DNA of 64,000 bases from CAWATZ01 sp963784995 (GTDB taxonomy: Bacteria > Planctomycetota > Planctomycetia > Gemmatales > Gemmataceae): the NCBI GenBank assembly GCA_963784995.1, contig CAWATZ010000003.1, positions 2,108,001-2,172,000 of the forward strand. The letters are read 5' to 3'. The position numbers and the translations under genes were made by a program. The notes under the pieces are model-generated. The model ran no database searches. It saw only the letters and a program-made list of their open reading frames with translations, and was not told the DNA's origin. Positions 48,343 to 57,644 of the stretch are shown piece after piece (position 1 is the first letter of the stretch; every line of letters begins with the position of its first letter).

Positions 48343-49604
48343 GGGGCCACCTTCTTCTTGAGCGGAAACAAGGGCTGGGTCAAATGCCAGAGACAGCCGC
48401 GCAACTGCTCCTTGAGGTTCCGGTCCGGCGCCTGACCATCGCCGGCCGCCAGCAGGGTCAGCGACCCCCGGGTGTAGCGCGTGAAGCGATACCAGTCCTG
48501 CAAGACCCGGCCGTCGGGTTCGCCGGGGTTGTTCTCATTACAGATCAGGATGACGTCCGTGGGCAAGTCCTTCCAGTCCTCGAACTGTTCCCGTGGCGTC
48601 GGTTGACAGCGGCCGCTGGCAACGACCACACAGCGCCGATGCAGCGCCGGCGAGTCCTTGAACTGCTCCTGGATCTTCTTGCCCAGGCCATCCATCCGAT
48701 CGACCGTGCCGGTGCGGGCCTTGTCGAGGTCGTCCAGCTTCTTGCCGCCTTGCACGTGTTCCTTCTCTCCCAGCTGGAACAGTGGGTCCCAGTCAGCGCC
48801 CTCGGCGAGACAGAAACCGACCCGGCAGCTGGGAGGCAACGACCGCTGCCGAAGATCGATCACCTGAGAAAGCACGTCCTTGTAGCCGTGCAGGCTCAGG
48901 TTCCGCGAGTGCAGCCCGACTACCAGCACGTCGGTCGGCTCGGCCAGGTTCCGGGCCACCTTCTTGTTCACCTCCTCCAGCTCCTTGCCCTGTTTGTCGC
49001 TGGTGCTTTTCTGCTCGTCCAGCCGTTTCTGATACTGCTCCAGATCCTTGCGCGAAGCCGACTCCTTGCGGAGTGCCTCAAGTTCCTGCTTGGTGGCTGA
49101 CTCCTTCCGTTGCTGCTCGATGGTCTTGACCATTTGCTGCAACTGGGCGAGTTGTGTTTTCAACTCTTGCAGCGCTTTCGGATCAGCCTCGGCAGGCAGT
49201 CCAATCTTGCCGCCTGACTTCTTGAGTTTGTCCAGGTCCTTTTTTAGATCGTCCAGGGTCGCGCTGGTCGCCTTGAAAGTCTCCTTGTGGGAGTCGAGTT
49301 CACTGCCCGTTTGAGCTGCTTTGGTTTCGACTTGCCTGATGCTCGCCTTGACCTGTTCCATCTCTCCCTTGACCGACTTCGTGGCGTTTCCGGCCTTGGT
49401 TTCCGCGGCTGCCAGCTTCGCATTCAGCTCCGCGAACACTTCCTGCCGCACCCGGCTCAACTCCTCGGGGCTGACGGTCGGGGTCGCGCTTGGAGTTGGC
49501 CGACCGAAGACAATCCACGCCGGAATAAACAGCAGAGCGGCCTGGAGGACAAGCCGGATTACCAGGACAGTCCGTTGTCCCCAAGGAGAGGGCAAATCGC
49601 TCAT
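48339..49604 (-). CDS. Membrane-anchored coiled-coil protein of the nine-gene operon
   Basis: 421 residues. One N-terminal membrane helix (TVLVIRLVLQAALLFIPAWI VFG) is followed by a long coiled coil from about 45 to 215 (VRQEVFAELNAKLAAAETKA, LDDLKKDLDKLKKS, LEALRKESASRKDLEQYQKR). The C-terminal about 200 residues look like an alpha/beta domain (TDVLVVGLHSRNLSL, CRVGFCLAEGADWDPLF, CVVVASGRCQPTPREQFEDW, DVILICNENNP), possibly a degenerate VWA-like fold. AGGAG lies eight bases upstream of the ATG. It overlaps the VWA gene start as ATGA. It may form an extended periplasmic rod; this is inference from shape only. Confidence 0.72.
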   Translation of the reverse strand: MSDLPSPWGQRTVLVIRLVLQAALLFIPAWIVFGRPTPSATPTVSPEELSRVRQEVFAELNAKLAAAETKAGNATKSVKGEMEQVKASIRQVETKAAQTGSELDSHKETFKATSATLDDLKKDLDKLKKSGGKIGLPAEADPKALQELKTQLAQLQQMVKTIEQQRKESATKQELEALRKESASRKDLEQYQKRLDEQKSTSDKQGKELEEVNKKVARNLAEPTDVLVVGLHSRNLSLHGYKDVLSQVIDLRQRSLPPSCRVGFCLAEGADWDPLFQLGEKEHVQGGKKLDDLDKARTGTVDRMDGLGKKIQEQFKDSPALHRRCVVVASGRCQPTPREQFEDWKDLPTDVILICNENNPGEPDGRVLQDWYRFTRYTRGSLTLLAAGDGQAPDRNLKEQLRGCLWHLTQPLFPLKKKVAP

Positions 49605-49616
49605 GCTGAGATCTCC

Positions 49617-50341
49617 TTATCGGTTCAAATAGAACTCCACGAATCGCGGCAGATCGTCCACCTTGCCGGCCCGGGCCACGTTGGTCCGGCCAAACCACTC
49701 CTCCAGCCGGGTCGAATCCTCGTCGCGATCGGTGAAGCGGTACAGCAAGCGGAACTCGCGCCCGGCCGGCACGGTCACGCTCCTGTCGCGCACGAATCGG
49801 GAGACACGTCCGTCTCCCAAACCAGCACCACCTTGAATCGACTGTCCCGCGCCCGGCCGGCCAGCGTCTCGATGGCCTGGAACAGGTGCTGGAACATCCG
49901 GTCGAAGTCGCGGTTCTCGAAGGTGTCGGTGGGCTGCAGTCCGCTCAGGGGCTGACAGGCTTTGGGGGTCAGGCAGTAAACCCGGCGGCCCAGCAGCTTG
50001 TCGGCGTGTTTTCGTTCCAGCTCCAGCAATCCAGAGGTCAGGGCGGGATCATTCAGCTTGGAGGTCTTGGTGGCCAGCACCAGGACCAGCACCGAGCCGG
50101 TCAGATCCCCCGGGTTGCGCTGCGCTCCACCCGGGGCTTCATTACCAAATGCAGGAGTAAAGCCCCGGGTGGAGCGCAGCGCAACCCGGGGAGCTTCGAT
50201 GACAAGCAGCGGTTTGGGGTCAGACTTCTCCTGGCGCTGCGGGGTATGGGCCGGTTCCTGGTACGAGAGGAGGCCCGTGGCATTGATCCCGGCCAGGCCC
50301 GCCAGCAGCAGCACAACCCAGGACGCTCGCAGTGCGTTCAT
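49617..50341 (-). CDS. Secreted protein of the nine-gene operon, in-frame palindrome and a frame break near 49803
   Basis: The ATG at 50341 overlaps the preceding stop as ATGA. Signal peptide: SWVVLLLAGLAGINATGL. Residues about 51-78 (VALRSTRGFTPAFGNEAPGG) are encoded by the palindrome at 50108-50191, inserted in frame between PLLVI and LTGSVLVLVLATK. The following part (LLELERKHADKLLGRRVYCL, DFDRMFQHLFQAIETLAG) ends at 49775, but the natural continuation (VSRFVRDRSVTVPAGREFRL LYRF ... LPRFVEFYLNR) is in another frame down to 49617; removing one TC from a TCTC near 49803 joins them. The composite is about 241 residues. The family is not recognised. Confidence 0.65.
50108..50191. repeat. Perfect 32-bp palindrome inside a coding sequence (CCCCGGGTTGCGCT family), copy 2
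   Basis: The arms at 50108-50139 and 50160-50191 are exact complements with a 20-base loop. The 84 bases equal 28 codons and keep the host frame open. The related copy at 23602-23691 is intergenic. Confidence 0.97.
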
Positions 50342-51129
50342 TGTCCGGCTTCTCCTGATGAATCCCCCGGGGCCTCGAAGCTCACTACCGGCGATTCCTC
50401 CAACCGAGGGGGGGCTCCCACCGGTCTCAGTCCCATGCGTTTCGGCGGTGCGGTGTCGGCAGGTGGGGCCGATGCGGCGACGACAACGGGCACCGGCGCC
50501 GGCGGCTGCTCCAACTCCAGGCAGCGCTTTAACCAGAGGTCGAGCAGCCGGACGTTCCGCCGAAGGATCAGGCCGAGGAGCAATCCGAGCAACAGGCCCT
50601 CACCGGTGCCGACCAGCAGCGGCAAGAACAGGTCGAGCCAGGGGACCGGCCGGCCCTTGTTGATCGCGACGCCGTTCAGGCCGACCGCCAGGCCAAGAAA
50701 CGCCGGAGTCAGGGCAAACAGGGCGTACACCAGCCAGCGGCCGAGTACCTGGCGTTCCAGCCGCTGCCGCCAGCCTTGCAGCGATCGGCAGCGCTGATCG
50801 CCGCGCGGCCGGGGATGGTGCTTGGTCAGCGCCAGGGATCGCGTCCAACCAGCCCAGCTTTCCTCGTCCTCGCTCAAGAGCGTCGCAACGCCTCGAAAGC
50901 GATGCAGGTTCCATGCCTCGATGAGCAGGACCACCAGCAAGGCCAGGAAAATGCCCTGTCCGAGCAGGACCGGTGGTAACAGCAGGTCGGTCCAGGGCGG
51001 TGCCAGCTGTGTGCGCAGCGTGCCAAGGACTTGCCACAAGCCGCCACCCGCGACGGCTCCAAACAGGGGACCGAGAAGCAGCCAGCCTCCCGGCGTCAAT
51101 TCAGGGGCCTCCTCGGTGCGCTGTTTCAT
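50338..51129 (-). CDS. Four-helix membrane protein of the nine-gene operon
   Basis: 263 residues from the ATG at 51129, eight bases after the previous stop. Four hydrophobic segments are visible: GGWLLLGPLFGAVAGGGLWQ, PPVLLGQGIFLALLVVLLIE, LVYALFALTPAFLGLAVGLN and LFLPLLVGTGEGLLLGLLLG. Helices 2 and 3 are separated by a charged loop of about 70 residues, and the tail is Pro/Ala-rich. Spaced glycines within the helices suggest helix packing or a pore-like assembly. No family is recognised. Its stop overlaps the next gene as ATGA. Confidence 0.7.
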   Translation of the reverse strand: MKQRTEEAPELTPGGWLLLGPLFGAVAGGGLWQVLGTLRTQLAPPWTDLLLPPVLLGQGIFLALLVVLLIEAWNLHRFRGVATLLSEDEESWAGWTRSLALTKHHPRPRGDQRCRSLQGWRQRLERQVLGRWLVYALFALTPAFLGLAVGLNGVAINKGRPVPWLDLFLPLLVGTGEGLLLGLLLGLILRRNVRLLDLWLKRCLELEQPPAPVPVVVAASAPPADTAPPKRMGLRPVGAPPRLEESPVVSFEAPGDSSGEAGQ

Positions 51130-51137
51130 GGTCGTCT

Positions 51138-52685
51138 CTATTCGTATTCCGCGATCGCCTTGACCAGCACCTTGCCGTTCTGGTCGCACAGCCCGGGCAT
51201 GATTTCGCGAAGGAACTTGCCCCGGCCCCACCCCGACAGCGGCTGGACCGCCCTGTCCTCTTTGTTCTTGTAAAAATCCCGATCCCGGGCCTTGTAACGC
51301 CTGACCCCGAAGTGCTTGAAGACCTCAAAGACCAGCAGCTCGATTCGCGCAAATTGTTCCAGGTCCGCTCGCAGGGCCGACGCTCTTTCACTGTACAGGG
51401 TTCGGAAGAACTGCTCCAGGGCTCGCTGCAACCTCTCGGGGGAGCGGGACCATTCCGTTTTACACACCGCCATCTGCTCTTGCAATGGAGCAAACCCGTC
51501 GCCGGCCAGCTGCTCAACCGCCTCGATCAGCTCGGGGAGTCCCTGCACGACCTGTCGGGCAGGCGCTCCAGCCGGTTTCGACTCGGGCCGGCTCAAGGAA
51601 CCGAAGACGCTCTCCCTTTCCTCCTCCAGCACGCGCTGGACCAGGTCGAGCGTTATTCCCCGGCTCGACAAAAGGTCCTCCACAAAGCGGTTGCCGCGCT
51701 CTCCGGCCGATGGGGGAACGGACCGCCCGGCCTCGATCTTCTCCAGGATGGCGCAAACGAGAGCGACCCGGGCCCTGGCGCCGCAAGGGAAATCCAGTCG
51801 CGTCAATGATTCCCTCTCGCGGGGTGGTTCCTCCAGTTCAAGAAGCAAGGGCATGGAGATTGCGGCCTGGAGCCGGGCCAGGAGCAACGGCGGCCAGCCG
51901 GCTGGCAGCGGGATCCCCAGGACGCAGCCGGGCTCGGGCAGGGATTCTTCGGGCACGCGATCCAGCAGGGCCCGCAGCACGTCGTGGATTTCGCCGAACA
52001 ACTTAAAGTCGGCCGGCGAGTGCATCCAGACCAGACCGCGCCACAGGGCACCGCCCTGCAGCTCGTTGCGGACGCCGATCCGCTCCAGCAGACGCCGGGC
52101 CCGTTGCCGACAATCTTTTGTTGCCGCCAGCAAATCCCGCTCCACCTGGCCGTCGATCCGCTGCCAGGCCGCCAGGGCCTGAGCCTGTCCGGCCCACAAG
52201 GGCACCCACTCCTCGATCAGCTCGGGCAGAGCAAACGCCTGTTCGTCCGGCAGTCGGCCGGGAACGGAACACGTCGGCCTCCAGCCAGCCTGGCGTGCCT
52301 CCTCGAAGCTCTGGGCGAGCAGGTCCGCCAGGATTCCCCGGCGTTCTTTCAGATCGCTGCCGCCGGACTGGAAATGGCCCTCCAGCTGTTCGCCCGGCCA
52401 CAAGCGAACGAACGCCCCGGCCGCCGCCTCCACGGCCCGGATCGCGTCGCTCGGGACGCCGGGAAAGTCTTCCGCCGTGAAGTGGTCGCACGCCTCTTCG
52501 GTGCCAGGCAGCCAGGTCCGGGCCAGGAACGGCCGCAGCACCTCCTCCTTGACCTGGCCGGCAAGGGTCTCATCAAGGAGGTTGCACTGGCTCTTCCAGA
52601 CCGCCGCCAGGGCCAGCTGCAGGAACCCCTCGCGGAGGAACTCCCAGCGTTCGCCAAAGCAGCTATCGAGCCACTGCCAGGGCAT
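51138..52685 (-). CDS. Large soluble protein of the nine-gene operon (unrecognised family)
   Basis: 515 residues if it starts at ATG 52685 (MPWQWLDSCFGERWEFLREG); an in-frame ATG at 52733 adds 16 low-complexity residues, and anything further upstream is palindrome sequence. The protein is helical and acidic without membrane segments. Distinct stretches are LLDRVPEESLPEPGCVLGIP, VALVCAILEKIEAGRSVPPS and a conserved-looking end, RYKARDRDFYKNKEDRAVQP followed by LSGWGRGKFL. I do not recognise the family. It is the gene directly after the GTPase-Hsp70 fusion and may be its cytoplasmic partner, comparable in position to the third protein of srfABC loci, but no homology is shown. Confidence 0.7.
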   Translation of the reverse strand: MPWQWLDSCFGERWEFLREGFLQLALAAVWKSQCNLLDETLAGQVKEEVLRPFLARTWLPGTEEACDHFTAEDFPGVPSDAIRAVEAAAGAFVRLWPGEQLEGHFQSGGSDLKERRGILADLLAQSFEEARQAGWRPTCSVPGRLPDEQAFALPELIEEWVPLWAGQAQALAAWQRIDGQVERDLLAATKDCRQRARRLLERIGVRNELQGGALWRGLVWMHSPADFKLFGEIHDVLRALLDRVPEESLPEPGCVLGIPLPAGWPPLLLARLQAAISMPLLLELEEPPRERESLTRLDFPCGARARVALVCAILEKIEAGRSVPPSAGERGNRFVEDLLSSRGITLDLVQRVLEEERESVFGSLSRPESKPAGAPARQVVQGLPELIEAVEQLAGDGFAPLQEQMAVCKTEWSRSPERLQRALEQFFRTLYSERASALRADLEQFARIELLVFEVFKHFGVRRYKARDRDFYKNKEDRAVQPLSGWGRGKFLREIMPGLCDQNGKVLVKAIAEYE

Positions 52686-52738
52686 GGCACCGTTCTTTCT
52701 CCCCTCTCCCCGCTGGGGTTGGGGTTGGGACATTGTAC

Positions 52739-52940
52739 GACCCCTGCCGGCTTGCCCGGCAGGTGAAGCAGGTCGCTGGCTAGAGGGAGGCGAAGCCAAA
52801 CCCTTTTCCTTTCCGTCTTTTCGAGCTTTCGACCTGCTTCACCTGCCGGGCAAGCCGGCAGGGGTCGTCGAAAACGGTTGTTGCTCTGCCTCCCTCTAGC
52901 CAGCGACCTGCTTCACCTGCCGGGCAAGCCGGCAGGGGTC
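52739..52940. repeat. 53-bp inverted repeat with a third half-copy between the arms
   Basis: GACCCCTGCCGGCTTGCCCG starts the 53-base arm at 52739-52791, whose exact complement lies at 52888-52940. A further copy of the inner 37 bases stands at 52831-52867 in the orientation of the right arm. It occupies the whole junction between the GTPase-Hsp70 gene and the next gene and could act as a partial terminator or RNA-processing site. Confidence 0.95.
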
Positions 52941-52952
52941 GTTGAAAGCGGC

Positions 52953-55900
52953 TCACAACGTCCCGCGTTCCACCGGGTGCAGGTACACGTCCCGGTTGCC
53001 GCTGTCGATCAGTTCGCCCACGTTACCGGCGCTGTCGCGGGCCTGGAACTCCTGGACCGGGTCATACTCGATCGTCACCGCGCCCTCAATGCCGTGGCGG
53101 AAGTAAAACTCCAGGTACGGCGACCACTTCTCCTCGTCCTCGCCGGGCCAGCGCCGCAGCAGCGGCAGCCGGTCGGCGCGCCGATCCTCCGCTGGCGGCA
53201 GCACTTCCACCGTCTCCGGCCGTTTGGCGATGTCGTCGTACAGCTCCCCTTCCTGGAACAGCAGGCGGATCTTGCCGCCCAGGGCCAGACGGGGATAGCC
53301 GACGTCGAAGGGCAGCCGTTCGCACAGGCTCCAGTCGAAGTCAATCCGCACGTCCGGGGCAGCCAGCTCGGTTGCCAGGGCCAGCACCGCTCCCTTGGCC
53401 ACGGCGGTCTTGAGGTTGTCGCGATCGAACTCCAGCCGCTCGTCGAAGAACAGCACGCTCAGGTGCTGCCGCAGCAGCTCCGGCACCAGGGGATAGCGTG
53501 AGCCGTTGCCCAGGAGGATGAAGCGGTGGACTTCCTCGGGCTGCCCGCCGGGGCCGTTCGCCAGTTTCTTGCGGATCAGGCGATTGCAATGGTCGATGCC
53601 GCGGAGGATGTCGTCGCGCACCAGTGCGTCCACATCCTTGCGGCGGATGCGGATGCGCAGCAGGGAGTCGCGCAGACGGGGCTGCTTCTCGGCGGACACG
53701 TGCCGGATCAGCGTCTGGCTCAGCGGATCGTCGAATGATTCGCCCTTGCCAAAAGCCTCGACCTCGCCGTCCTCCTTGACCGTCTCCAGCCGGTGTTTGA
53801 CGTCCAGGGCCCGCTGCCACAGGCTGCGGGCGTTGTCGCGGTTACTGCGATCGAGATTGTTCATCCGCTGCCGATCGTAGCGTGTCGGCACCAGGGCATC
53901 GTCCGCTTCGGTCGTTCGGGCGCCGCCGCGGACATCCTTGACGCATTTCGCCAGCTGGGTCTTGAGCAGACGAAAGACGGCAATGGTGATGTCGTCGCCG
54001 CCAAAGTCGCGCACCCCGCTGCGACCCTTTACGTCCACCCGCAGCGTGCTGGGCGAATGGGGATCGACCGAGGCGCGGACCAGGCCGACGTCGGTCGTGC
54101 CGCCGCCGCAATCGCAGAGAAGGACGTTGCAGCCGTTGGGGTAGAGGTAGCGGAAGCGGAGCAGGCCGGGCGGCGTCTCCAGCACGTCGCGGAACAGGAA
54201 GAAGAACGCGGCCGCCGACGCCTCGTCGAGCATGCGGTGGACTTGCCGCTCCGTGTCGGCCAGCTGATCGGGCGTCTGGGGAAAGGCGTTGAGCCGGGAC
54301 AGGGCCCGGCTGACGACCTCGCGCAGTTGCTGCATTTCCCGGCGAGAATAGCTGGTCGGGTACGTCAGGGCCAGGCGCGGGACCTGCCGCAGGATGCTCT
54401 CGCGGAAACGCTGGAGCAGCCGGCACAGCAGCAGTTCTCCCGAGATGCGGCGCGGCAGGGCGACCGGCGTCCGTGGCGACGAGGTCTGAAAGTCGCGCCG
54501 AATCCAGACGCGCACGTCCTGGGACTCATCGTAGTCCCGGCCGGCCAGCAAGCGCTTGGCCCCGAGGATGACGCCGTCACTGCTGGGCTCGTCCAGGGCC
54601 CGCTTGCTGATTGCCCAGACAAAGCAGGCCGGGTGGTCGCGGAACTTCGGCAGCAGCTGGGCGTCGGCCAGGTCGATGCGCACGGCGGAACTGGACGACT
54701 CCACACGCTGCCCGGGGTCCGTCACGGTGGGCTCCTCATCCTCGGGAGTGCAGCCGCAGACGGCCTCCCCATCCACGATCCAGACATTCTGCGAGTTCAG
54801 CGGCCCATCGGGGTGAGCGGCCAGGGTGCTGGAGCTGTTGCCGAGATCGATGGCGAGATAGCCGGCGTAGCGGTCGGGCAGCCGGGCCGGCTCCAGTTCC
54901 AGCTGGATCTCGCCGGGATCTTCCTCGTTCTGGGCGTCGAAGACGTAGGTGCCGACCGCGATGCGGACAAAGGACTGATTGCGCGGCCGGGCCTCGGCCA
55001 CCTTGCGGAAGGCCTCGTCGTCGGTGTCGATGCAGAACAGCAGGCGGACGCTGGCAGTCCGGGGCACCACGGCAGCGACAATCTCGTTCTCGTCGAGGAA
55101 ACCTTCCGGCACGCTGGGCGAGACGCCTAGCTGGCGAAAGACGTCTTCGAGCGCCGAACCGCCCTGAACGAACTCCCATTCCTCCTCGCCGGGGTTATTC
55201 CACCAGGCCCGCAGCGCGAGAAAACGGTGCGCCTTCGGCCAGTGGAAGCAGACGCCGACAGTGCTGCCGCTGACGCTTCGCAAGCAGAATTCCGGATCGG
55301 TGAAGCGGTGCGGGCTGGGGAGCTTGCGGACGCCGACGCGCCGCCAGACGTCCTTCATCCGCACGGTCATGTTGATGGGCATAGCGTCCTCAGCGTGTTC
55401 GAGCAGTTCATCGTAATCGACCCGGGTGGTCCCCGTCCCGTCGCTGTCGGCGATCTTGGTCAGGTCGTCGAGGGCTTGCTCCAGCTGCCGGAGGCGCTGC
55501 ACCAGCCGGGACCGCAGGACGTGCATCGCCTGCTGGCTGGTGACCTTGACCTTCTCCTCCATCAGGGCCCGATAACTGCGGCCGTTAAGCTGCTCGGCGT
55601 CGCGGGGCTGCATCCCGGCGAACAGGCGCGGATCGACAAAGGACGGGAACAGCGTCCCGACCCAGCCGGCGAGCGGACCGGCATCTTCCTGGCCGAACGC
55701 TTCCCAGGCTTGCAGCACACCCGGTTGACCCGCTATCGGAACGTCCAGGGGACTCTTGCCGGGATGGGCGTGTGACTCGCCATTGTGCAGCTTCTCGACC
55801 CCTTCCTGGAGCCGGGCGCCCACCAGGGCGTACAGGTTTGGGACAATGCGCATCCGGAATTGCTCCGCCAGTGTATCCTCCAGGGCCTGGGCGTCGCCGG

Positions 55901-57493
55901 GGAAGCGCTGCTGGACGTCCGCCAGAGGCCGGGCGTCGTTGAACTCGCCCGGGGCGAAGCGCAGCTGGAACTGCCGGCGCAGCTCGCCGCGCAGTTGCAG
56001 CGCGGGTTGGTCGAAGAGGTCGGTCCGGCTCTCCAGAGAGCGGACTTGCTGGAAGACCGCTTCCAGGCAGCGCTGCACGTCGGGCAGCAAATCCTCGCCG
56101 CGGTGCTTGCGGGCCAGCTCCAGCGGCGGTTGCAGCCTGCGGACCACGTCGCGCAGCCGGGAGCGGATCGTGTCGCGCAGCCGGGCGGACACCAGCGGCA
56201 CCAGCTCCTCGCGGAGCAAGCGGCGTAACCAACTGATGCCACCATCGACAAACAGCTCCTGGTAGGCCGGCACCAGGTCGGAATACTTCGCCACCTGCGG
56301 CGGAATCGCGGGCTCGGCGGGGAAGCCGATGGCCGTGGCCGCTGCCCGCTGCCGCAGCCGGCCGTCCTCGAACTCGCCATAGCGGAACAGGTGGTTGGAT
56401 ACCAGACAGACCTGCCGCAGGTCACGTGCGGGGTCGAGGACGCCGAAGCGACTGCCCAGCCGGGCGACGCCGTCAAAGCCGGTGTCGCCGGTGGAGCCTT
56501 TGCCCTTGACGAACTCCTCGCCCAGGCTGTCGAAGTTGGTCAGCACCAGCCAGAGCCGATTGCTGAAGTCACCGCGGAACAGCTGCCGCAGCCGGGCCAC
56601 GACCTTCTCGGCCACCTCGTCGCTGCGGGCCTTGACCGAGACGAACACCAGCGCCCCATCCAGGTCGTCGAGGAACTCGCCGCTGAGGATGGTGTCGATG
56701 GAGACGTGGGCCCCGAGGCCGGGGAGGTCGATGATCTCCAGTTCCTTGTGGATCTCCGCAGTGCGGAAGCGGATCAGGGCGTCCTCGAGCAGCACGTACG
56801 GCGAGGGGGCGTTGTCGCCGGGATCGTGGTTGAGGTACTTGAAGCGTTTCGGCTTACCGTTAGCGTCCAGCTCGGCGTAGTCCTTCGCCTCCGGCCGGCG
56901 GCCGACCCAGCCGGGGAAACTGCGATGGCTGCTGACCAGCTTGCGCAGATATTTCGGATCTTCTGACAGGGCACGCTTCTCGCCTTTGGCGATCTTGCTT
57001 TCCAGCTCCGGCAGCCGGCGCAGCACCTCGTCGTCGGACAGGCCCGGTTCCAGGCCGACCGCCTCGCACACCTTGTCGCGCTTGAAGCGGTAGCGCTCCT
57101 CGGTGACGTCGCGCAGCTCCAGCTCGTCGCGCCGGACTCGCCGTCGAGATGAGCGCAGAGCCTGGTAATGACGCTGGTGGTCGATTCGCCGTGTCCCAGG
57201 TCGGACGGACGGCGGGCGACGTCATCGACCACGTTGAGGATGCAATCGAAGGTGGTCGATTTGCCGACGCCGGTTCGGCCGAGAAAGCCGATCTGGTAGC
57301 GTTCCCGCTGCAGCCGCCGGCGGACAAAGGCCATCTCGCCGAGCAGGTCCTCGACCAGGGGGGCCAGGCGCGGCACGCCGGCCTGAACGGTGCGCAGGGT
57401 TTCGGCGAGGGTGTTGAACTGCTCGACCAGCTCGGCCGGCATCAGCCGGCACTCGTCCGGCCGCAGCGGAACCAGAACGTCGGGGGTGGACAT
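52953..57493 (-). CDS. Dynamin-like GTPase fused to an Hsp70/actin-fold ATPase (SrfC/SrfB-like domain logic), frame break near 57140
   Basis: The ATG at 57493 (MSTPDVLVPLRP) has GAGG five bases upstream. Composite length is about 1,513 residues. GTPase part: P-loop FLGRTGVGKSTTF near residues 66-78, G2 Thr in GESTTSVITR, G3 EIIDLPGLGAHVS near 251, G4 LVLTNFDSLGEEF near 316, then a helical region to about 750. Hsp70/actin part: phosphate-1 YLAIDLGNSSSTLA near 878, ISKRALDEPSSDG, ALTYPTSYSRREMQQLRE, phosphate-2 LLCDCGGGTTDVGLV near 1121, DFGGDDITIAVF, and adenosine motif FILLGNGSRYPLVPELL near 1321. A one-base shift is needed between ESG and RDELELRDVTEERY. No membrane segment. Two nucleotide-driven engines in one chain suggest a remodelling motor or scaffold for the membrane proteins encoded alongside. 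Confidence 0.88.
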
Positions 57494-57532
57494 GAGCGCC
57501 TCAATCGAAACATTCACCACGGAAAAGCATTC

Positions 57533-57602
57533 ACCACGGATGACACGGATAACACGGATGAAGACAAATGCATTTATCCGTGTCATCCGTGTCATCCGTG
57601 GT
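57533..57602. repeat. CACGGATGACACGGAT palindrome
   Basis: ACCACGGATGACACGGATAA and related tandem nonamers on the left face ATCCGTGTCATCCGTGTCAT CCGTGGT on the right, meeting at AAATGCATTT. It lies between two genes of the operon (57645 stop and 57493 start). Its translations (RMTRMTRINAFVF, HPCHPW) are the kind of peptides often annotated as spurious proteins in environmental bacteria. Confidence 0.85.
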
Positions 57603-57644
57603 TCAATTCTTCTCCGTGTGCGGAATCCGTGGGGAATTGTCTTT

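Noticed and set aside
45766..48435. Plus-strand frame of 889 codons opposite the VWA gene
   Set aside because: Mirror of the high-GC VWA gene; composition is shadow-like and no ribosome-binding site fits.
57533..57602. Small proteins encoded by the CACGGATGACACGGAT palindrome
   Set aside because: The peptides (RMTRMTRINAFVF and similar) follow only from the repeat sequence and recur as spurious annotations in unrelated genomes.
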